Positions 57,119 to 64,000 of a stretch of 64,000 bases of DNA are shown here, in pieces. The notes under the pieces were generated by a model that was not told the origin of the DNA, did no database searches, and was given only the letters and a program-made list of their open reading frames with translations. The stretch comes from Agrostemma githago (Eukaryota; Streptophyta; Magnoliopsida; Caryophyllales; Caryophyllaceae). Every line of letters starts with the position of its first letter. The first letter of the stretch is position 1. The stretch lies in the NCBI GenBank assembly GCA_958450325.1, contig OY288243.1, forward strand, positions 33,139,678 to 33,203,677. Reading direction: 5' to 3'. The position numbers and the translations under genes are program-made.

Positions 57119-58140
57119 CTACATAACCTCGAAGCTCTCGTGCCTAGCCACAACTAGACGAGCCCTGTTCTGAGAATTCAAAGCATGTAGGTTGAGGGTG
57201 CAAATTCAATCCCGACTTCTCTCTCTTCTCTCTTCCTCTTTCTCGTCACGTCTCTCTCGTCTTCTCCTTCTTCTTTTTTCATTTTTTTCTTTTTTCCGAT
57301 TCTAATAAAGCTATTATCGTTACTACTTAATTAACGCACATACAATCGATTTATCAAAACAAATTCACATCAAGTATACCTAAAGATAAATCACGTTCTA
57401 AGATCTTCCTAATCCCTTTACGAGTCGTAACAGAGGTGGCACCCTTTCGAGGAGCGTCGCCCTAAACACTCAAGGGCCCAGAGTGATCGCGGAAATTTAT
57501 CGTTAGGTGTACTAGATCTTTTTTAAGGTTAGAACGAAACCTGTTGATGCCAATCGAATATCACACAATCTGCTAGGATTAGTTACGATATCGAGACGCG
57601 GAGGGAATCGATTTTCGCTCTGATCAAACAAATAAAAAATGTTTTTTTTCTTAAGACATGATACCGATTCCATAGTCGAATATTATGTCTGAAAGAAATA
57701 GTTTCAATTCAAAACATCTTATTAACGTCTTTTCTAAAATTCGCTCTAAATATTAGATATGGATTCCGTAATCAAGTATCGAATATGACGAGTATCGAAA
57801 GTCGAGTATAAATCGTATCATATTTTTTACACGACTTATCAAAATTATCGATTTTCAAAAAATAAAAGCAATTTCGAAATCAATGCAAAATTGCAAAACG
57901 AGCTATAGCTCGTACAGGGGGCACTCGATCGAGTGCCTAGCGCACTCGATCGAGTGACACCCCAAAAACCGGCAGAAGGTTTCTAAAGAGGGCACTCGAC
58001 TGAGTCTCCCCATGACTCAGCCGAGTGGCCTCATTCACGCACCAAACGTGAGCCCTTCAACATATTCCGAGTCGTATCAAATATTTTTATGACTTCGGTC
58101 AACACGTGTCAAGTCCATCACATGTCCTACTCTTTTCAAA
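57119..58140. other. Host sequence of the T array, probably Tat-like LTR
   Basis: Continues from 28429 once T1 is removed and resumes at 62568 once G2 is removed. Non-coding, AT-rich with a cluster of short palindromes near 57.92-58.03 kb. No coding domain seen. Confidence 0.4.
57921..58027. repeat. Cluster of CACTCGATCGAGTG-type palindromes
   Basis: GCACTCGATCGAGTGC (57921-57936) and CACTCGATCGAGTG (57943-57956) are perfect palindromes; CACTCGACTGAGT (57993-58005) and GACTCAGCCGAGTGG (58014-58028) are degenerate relatives. Function unknown. Confidence 0.7.
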
Positions 58141-58145
58141 ACCAC

Positions 58146-58866
58146 TGATGTGAGTTAAGATGAACTTTGAAACAAAAACGTGAAGATTGATAGTATTCTG
58201 AATTGAACGTAACAAAAGCAACAAAACAGAATGTAAGGATGTTTTGTGAGGATGATAGAACCGTAACCAAGGGATAGTATGCTTAGTGAAGTAGACCTAT
58301 ACTTCAACAAAGCGGGTGCTAAATCAAACACGCGATTGAAGTAGCGAGTTTAGAGCTTGTAACGCGACTAACTCTAGACTTTGTCTTGTAAGCAACAAGG
58401 ACGTAAAAGAAAGCAATGCTTTACTCAATTTTTTTGTATAAATCTTGTGTATGTTGTGTGTTTTATTCATTCAAGTAGACGGCTATATATAGCCTACAAA
58501 TGACCCTAAACCCGGCTGGTTAAGGGTGATAATAACAAAGCTACATGGTGACAATAACAAAGCTTAGGAGCTAAAAACAAAGCTAACAAGAAGCACTTAG
58601 ACGCGGCACACTATGTGAACACAATCAGCCTCAATCATCCTCTTAACTCCGGTGCACTCCCCATGCTTGAATGAGTGTGAACCCAAGTTAATGCCTTCAT
58701 AAGACCTTGACTATTTGCCCTTTTACTCGTCCCACATACGAGCTAGCTCACCATTTGAAGTAGGCACACTACTAAGCTGGTAGGAGGTGCTAAAGTGGCT
58801 GAACTAGGACCATTAGGAGCTAATGTGACTTCATTGAACTCTTTAGTAGCTTCTTCATTCGGATCG
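58146..58866 (-). repeat. G2 3' LTR
   Basis: 721 bp; the terminal T of TGATCCG has become C. Encodes the tail of the polyprotein, stop at 58743. Confidence 0.87.
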
Positions 58867-61073
58867 TCTCCTCCCCCTTGAAAAGGAATTGTCCTCAATT
58901 CTGAAATGCCATCATCATCAAGATAAGGAGAAAGATCTCCCACATTGAACGTGGCATGAACTCCATAATCATCCGGCAATTCCATCTTGCAAGCATTGTT
59001 GTTTCCCTTGTATGGAACTTCTGGTTGTGGCTTCAACTTGTTCTTCCCTTTGTTTGGGAACCTCTCCTTTCTCAAGTGAGATAAAACCAAGTCACCCTCT
59101 TGAAAGAGTCTCGTTTTTCTGTTTTTGTTGGACTTTCCTTTGTAGGCTTCTCTAGTTATACACTTTGAAATAGAATGCCTTGGGACACAAAGATGGTTCC
59201 CTTTAAAAGGAAGATCTTCCTGCAAAACAAACTCATCAAAAGTACCAAGAGAACCAGCCTTGTACTCGGTAAGTACATCAGCATCCATGGAGTAGTAGTC
59301 CTTCAAAGTCTCAAATCCAAGCGTGCTTGCATCTAAGGTGGATGAGTGTAGGTGGTGACAAGATAAAGCATTAGCCAAGATATTGTTCTTACTATCTTCA
59401 TACCTTCAGATTTCATGATCTCTACTAGCTGTCAAACCGGCGGGTAATTCATTAGGAATGACGACACCCAGTTCCTTCAATTGTTTCCCTCCAAGCTCAT
59501 TATCAATCTTACCTGGTTCCTCTTTAGTAATCATAACGGCATCCAACTCTCCCTCTTCTATGGCATGTAATCCCCCATGTTTACTAGCAAACATTGAGAG
59601 GTTGGGTTTTTTGACTCGATTAGCTAACATGTTACCTACGTTTTGAGGTGTCATGGGTTTGAGTATAATTTTCCTTCCCTTATCACTTAATTCATACTCA
59701 TTCCTTCTCCCATGGTGAACTACGTCCTTATCAAACTGCCAAGGACGGCCTAATAGTATATGACAAGCATCCATAGGAATAACATCACATAAGACCTCAT
59801 CAACATAGGAACCCATGGTCAAACCAACCCTCACTTGTTTAGTGACCCTCACTTTGTTCCCGTTGTTTAATCAATGTAGTGCATAAGGGTTAGGGTGATT
59901 AGTAGTAGCTAGACCTAGTTTGGTTACCATTTCAGTTGAGGCAACATTAGTACAACTACCTCCATCAATTATTAAACTACACCATTTGTCGTTAACTTGA
60001 CACTTAGTATGGAATAGTTGGTCTCTTTGCTCGGTGTCATGTTGAATGGGGTTAGCATGTAGAGTACGTAGTACTAGGAGTGTGTCATAAGCCGGGGGTT
60101 CATAAGCCTCAAAATCCTCCTCTTCCCCATCCTCTTCCTCGTTAACATTGAAAACAGCACCTATACGTTGTTCCTCTTCCCATATTTCATCCCTAATAGT
60201 GATCACTTCTCTTAAGGTCACAACTCTTTTATTAGAACAAGCGTTTTTGTAGTGACCAAACCCTTGACACTTGAAACAACGTACCTTGGATAGACTAGTT
60301 TCAGTGGGTGTTTTAGCAGTAGGTTGAAGTGGGGCTGCGGGGTTATTCTTAATAGTGAGGGGTTGATTAGTATTAGTAGGATTGAACCTATTACCTTCAT
60401 CAATTCGTGGCCAAGTATGACTCTTACTAGACTCACCCTCATGTTTTGTCTTCCCTTGTGCTTCAATTTTTAGACACAATCCACACAAGGTATCAAAATC
60501 AGAATATGGACATAAATCAACCGTATTAGCAATACTACGATTTAATCCACCTAAGAACCTAGCCATTTTTATTTCTTCATGTTCTTCTACTTCCCCCATT
60601 AGTACTAAGTTCTCAAACTCGTCAATGTATTCACTAACACTCATTTTTCCTTGAACGAGATTAGCAATCTTTTTGTACAAGGATAACTTATGTGTAGTTG
60701 GAACATACCTCTTACGTAGTTTACGCTTTAAGGACTCCCAAGAAGAAATCTTACCCTTTCCATCCCTGGTGCGTTGTACCTTAAGCCCTTCATACCAAAG
60801 GGAAGCCCCTTTGCTTAGCTTTAGGATTGCATATTTGCACCTCTCCTCGTCCCCTAAGTCCTTGAAGTCAAAGAGCTTTTCCATGTTTCTCTCCCATTCC
60901 AAGTAGACTTCAGGATCAGTACCACCATTGAACTCAGGAAGTTCGTTCACTTTGATCTTGTCCACCGGTTCCCTTCTTGCTTGGAAGCGAGAATTTCTGG
61001 GCTGGTAGCTCTCCCACGCCTTCTTTAGTTGTTCCAAGAAGGTAGGATCCTCAAAGTTCACTACTCCTGCCAT
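58743..61073 (-). pseudogene. G2 gag-protease polyprotein, two nonsense codons
   Basis: 777 codons in one frame from MAGVVNFEDPTFLEQL. Capsid (VYLEWERNMEKLFDF, ASLWYEG), CCHC knuckle CFKCQGFGHYKNAC with one following Ser variant (ACSNKR), protease LIIDGGSCTNVAS. TGA at 59871-59873 replaces Trp after YALH, and TGA at 59406-59408 replaces Leu after DHEI. Downstream joints match G1: RYED to ANALSCHH and REAYKG to KSNKNRKTRLFQ. Ends ISELRTIPFQGGGDD plus LTR-encoded tail. Capsid and knuckle (first 400 codons) could still be made. Confidence 0.87.
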
Positions 61074-61114
61074 GCTTTACGTCTAAAGGAAGACCAAAGC
61101 TCTGATACCACTAA

Positions 61115-62562
61115 TGATGTGAGTTAAGATGATCTTTGAAACAAAAACGTGAAGATTGATAGTATTCTGAATTGAACGTAACAAAAGCAACAAAACAGAA
61201 TGTAAGGATGTTTTGTGAGGATGATAGAACCGTAACCAAGGGATAGTATGCTTAGTGAAGTAGACCTATACTTCAACAAAGCGGGTGCTAAATCAAACAC
61301 GCGATTGAAGTAGCGAGTTTAGAGCTTGTAACGCGACTAAATCTAGACTTTGTCTTGTAAGCAACAAGGACGTAAAAGAAAGCAATGCTTTACTCAATTT
61401 TTTTGTATAAATCTTGTGTATGTTGTGTGTTTTATTCATTCAAGTAGACGGCTATATATAGCCTATAAATGACCCTAAACCCGGCTGGTTAAGGGTGATA
61501 ATAACAAAGCTACATGGTGACAATAACAAAGCTTAGGAGCTAAAAACAAAGCTAACAAGAAGCACTTAGACGCGGCACACTATGTGAACACAATCAGCCT
61601 CAATCATCCTCTTAACTCCGGTGCACTGATCCGAATGAAGAGGCTAAAGAGTTCAACGAAGTAACACTAGCTCCTAATAGTTCTAGTCAAACCACATTAG
61701 CACCTTCTGCCAGCCTAGTAGTGTGCCTCCTCCAAGTATTAAGTTAGCTCCTATAGGAGCTGAATAAAGGAGCAAAGAAGTCAAGGTAAATTGAAGACAT
61801 TAACTTAGGTTCACACCATGGCTATGTTCACATAGTGTGCATCATCAAGCTTTGTTTTTGGCTCCATGTTCACACAAGAGGACCGCGGCTGATTAAGAGC
61901 TTTGTTATTAGCTCCATGTTTACATTACTTTGTTATTAGCTCCTTGTTCACATGGTTGTAACTTTGTTTTTGTCACCCCTAATCAGCCGAGTTTAAGGTC
62001 TGATTGTAGGCTATATATAGCCATGTAGTTGAATGAATAAACCTTCCAATTTGCATATCAAAAACCTGAGTAAAGCTAAGCTTTCTTTTACGTCCTTGTT
62101 TTTTACAAGACAAAGTCTAGAGTAAGTCGTGTTACAAGCTCTAAACTCGCTATTTCAATCGAGTGTTTGATCTAGCAACCGCTTTGTTGAAGTATAGGTC
62201 TACTTCACCTAGCATACTATCCTTGGTTACGGTTTATTCAACCTTAAAACTATCCTTTCATTCTGTTTTGGTTACTTGTTTACGTTCCATTTCAGAATAC
62301 TAATCATACTTCATATTCTTGTTTCAAAGTTCATATCAACTCACATCATGCACTCCCCATGCTTGAATGAGTGTGAACCCAAGTTAATGCCTTCATAAGA
62401 CCTTGACTATTTGCCCTTTTACTCGTCCCACATACGAGCTAGCTCACCATTTGAAGTAGGCACACTACTAAGCTGGTAGGAGGTGCTAAAGTGGCTGAAC
62501 TAGGACCATTAGGAGCTAATGTGACTTCATTGAACTCTTTAGTAGCTTCTTCATTCGGATCA
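61115..62562 (-). repeat. G2 5' LTR, split by S2
   Basis: 61115-61626 plus 62354-62562 gives 721 bp, equal to the 3' LTR. Followed by ACCAC. Confidence 0.88.
61627..62348 (+). mobile_element. S2: solo CRM-like LTR
   Basis: 722 bp, TGATCCGAAT to CACATCA, flanked by TGCAC (61622-61626 and 62349-62353). Closest by eye to the P2 LTR subtype (CCGAGTTTAAGGTCTGATTG). Confidence 0.92.
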
Positions 62563-62567
62563 ACCAC

Positions 62568-63230
62568 GCATCATGTCTATTATATCATTCTAGACTATTT
62601 ATAAACCGTTATCATCGTTACTAACTCAATTGTTTTTGTCTTTGCATATTGTTTTTGTTGTTTGTTTTATTGTACTAAAACAAACCTCGCATGCTAAATA
62701 CAACTTTGACGTAATTCAAAGATGCATTAAATCGACATAGCAACTTATTCAAATCTTCACATGTTTAATCAAAATACAGTTTGCATAACATTTCAACCGA
62801 ATTACTAACGCACGTATTAAAACATTGAACGATATCTTAGTAGAGGCCGCTAAGTGCGGGCGGGGTTGGGTGTTCTTTGTGAACTTCCCAACACGTACCC
62901 TCACCCCTTACTCAGAACAGTGGTTTCCGGATGTTCGAAACCATTGGCGCACGAGAGTCATTCAATACACGGTAACCGATAATATCGGTATCGGTATTGC
63001 AATGCAAAGGGATGTACTTTGTGCACGGGATGAACCCCATAAACTCTTAAATCAGAATGGGATGTACTTTGTGCACGGCCCACCAAGATATAGAGTGGGT
63101 TCGAATGGGCCTGAACTCCCACAAAGTTCGGTGGCGACTCCAACTTCGATTTAAATTTCAACCGGAGATCCATCTCACATGAGATTCATTCGCCACCCCA
63201 AACCCGCGCGTGGTCGCGTCGGGTGGACCT
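62568..63230. other. Tat-like LTR U5-type sequence
   Basis: The stretch 62839-62970 (GTAGAGGCCGCTAAGTGCGG, GGTTTCCGGATGTTCGAAAC) is related to 27141-27270. GGTGGCGACTCCA occurs near 63131 as it does near 27390. A short tandem duplication (GGGATGTACTTTGTGCACGG at about 63009 and 63059) is also present. The right boundary with the CACTA fragment is not resolved. No gene. Confidence 0.45.
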
Positions 63231-64000
63231 ATGTCATGTCCACACCATGTTTTTATGGAGCGGTTACTACCTGTTTCATTAAAGCAACTTCTGCCACCAA
63301 CTGTTTGGAATCCAATAACTGAGATTTGTGTTCTTCTACAGTATTAATTGAGGACATGACTCGGCTAGAGGACCGAATCCTAGAGATACTTTGCAAACTT
63401 GAAATGATCTTCCCACCCTCATTCTTCAATTTGATGGAGCATCTACCGGTCCACTTGCCCTACGAAGCAAAAGTTGGAGGACCAGTCCAATACAGATGGA
63501 TGTACCCATTTGAAAAGGTACTTTTCAATTGAACAATAATCTAACTTTCAAATTCAAACGTACTTAATATTTACTAAGTGAATTTATGAATTTCTATATG
63601 TAGGTTCCTTAACCATTTGAAAAAAAAATTGGTAACAAGGCGAGGGTAGAGGGTTCTATATGTAATGCCTATCTAATAGAGGAGATTGCGAATTTCTGCT
63701 CTCTTTACTTTGAGAAGCATGTCCAAACCAAAGCCAAGAACCTAAACTTGGAAAAATCTGAGATGATTGATCCTACCATACCTGATTTTTTTTTAAATTA
63801 AGGTTGACGAAGGGTCTTCATCACTTGGACGTTCTAGGATGTTGGACGAGAAAGAATACAATCATGCTCATCTTTATTTGTTGTCCAATTGTGAGATCTG
63901 GGAGCCTTATGAGAAGCAGTTTGTAACCGAATTTGTCGCTGCGAATCCAAATGTGAAAGCTGAGGATGTTTGGAGCAAACATGATGAACAGTTTTCTGAG
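63231..64000 (+). pseudogene. CACTA (En/Spm) transposon fragment with DUF4218-type coding
   Basis: Reading frames give HHVFMERLLPVSLKQLLPP, then TRLEDRILEILCKLEMIFPP, SFFNLMEHLPVHLPYEA, GGPVQYRWMYPFEK, typical of the DUF4218 region next to the TNP2 transposase in plant CACTA elements. An intron with GT...AG borders fits 63519-63602 (after YPFEK; AG precedes GFLNHLKKKIGNKARVEGS). A later piece reads EYNHAHLYLLSNCEIWEPYE. A frame break near 63320 and missing residues before LCSST suggest decay. It runs off the window, so the remaining transposon is not visible. Confidence 0.8.

Larger units (their letters stand above)
58146..62562 (-). mobile_element. G2: second gag-protease CRM-like element
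   Basis: LTRs of 721 bp (58146-58866, and 61115-61626 plus 62354-62562), primer site at 61099-61110, target duplication ACCAC (58141-58145 and 62563-62567). The 5' LTR is split by solo LTR S2. About four differences between LTRs, one of them at the very terminus (GGATCG for GGATCA at 58866). Same two pol deletions as G1. Confidence 0.9.

Overview
The window is plant nuclear DNA made almost entirely of nested LTR retrotransposons. No bacterial-style operon, rRNA or tRNA gene, or intact host gene was recognised. Plant origin rests on plant chromovirus lineages (CRM-like and Tekay/Del-like), a hAT element with an 8-bp target duplication, a plant-type CACTA transposase fragment, and initiator-tRNA-Met primer sites (TGGTATCAGAGC). 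The host is probably a eudicot. The palindromes near 57.9 kb recall Caryophyllales repeats, but that is a weak impression.

The dominant family is a CRM-like (centromeric chromovirus type) Ty3/gypsy element with LTRs of about 710-1140 bp that run TGATCCGAAT...AACTCACATCA. It occurs in three structural forms. P forms (4547-9489, 29994-33232, 41192-55847, 48090-52972) have protease, RT, RNase H and usually integrase but lack the gag capsid and zinc knuckle. G forms (42449-46395, 58146-62562) have gag, zinc knuckle and protease but lack RT, RNase H and the integrase core. One N form (401-4333) lacks both sets and joins a P-type front half to a G-type back half. All forms share primer site, polypurine tract and LTR ends, so P and G look like reciprocal halves of a split element that complement each other in trans. 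This is the main biological point of the window.

A second, much smaller family (T; LTR about 812 bp, internal about 660 bp, one ORF of about 150 codons) shares the R-U5 half of the LTR, the primer site and the protein start MAG.FSFE with the CRM-like family. One T locus (28435-57113) is a tandem LTR-internal array of five LTRs and four internals within a single 5-bp target duplication. A second T locus (36013-40905) sits inside it.

Layout: 1-9610, CRM-like LTRs nested in a host LTR (N and P1 elements). 9611-13874, low-repeat sequence with a non-autonomous hAT element (9707-10686) and an F-box-like ORF remnant. 13875-25792, a decayed Tekay/Del-like chromovirus with a 3.4-kb LTR that carries a solo LTR. 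25793-28429, a Tat/Ogre-like LTR and leader. 28430-57118, the T array with P4, T2 and P3 nested in it; P3 itself hosts G1, a solo LTR and P2. 57119-63230, more Tat-like sequence carrying G2, which carries a solo LTR. 63231-64000, a CACTA DUF4218 fragment running off the edge.

Target-site duplications were read directly for twelve insertions (GCCAT, ACGGT, CTCTC, AAATT, GTAAA, ATCAA, AGCTT, GTCTT, GTTAC, ACCAC, TGCAC, CCTTC), plus TGCACGGG for the hAT element and a 10-bp one for a LINE tail. They fix the nesting order. Most CRM-like insertions landed in their own or the T family, consistent with a centromeric or pericentromeric position. All identifications are from motif reading by eye; no database search was run.
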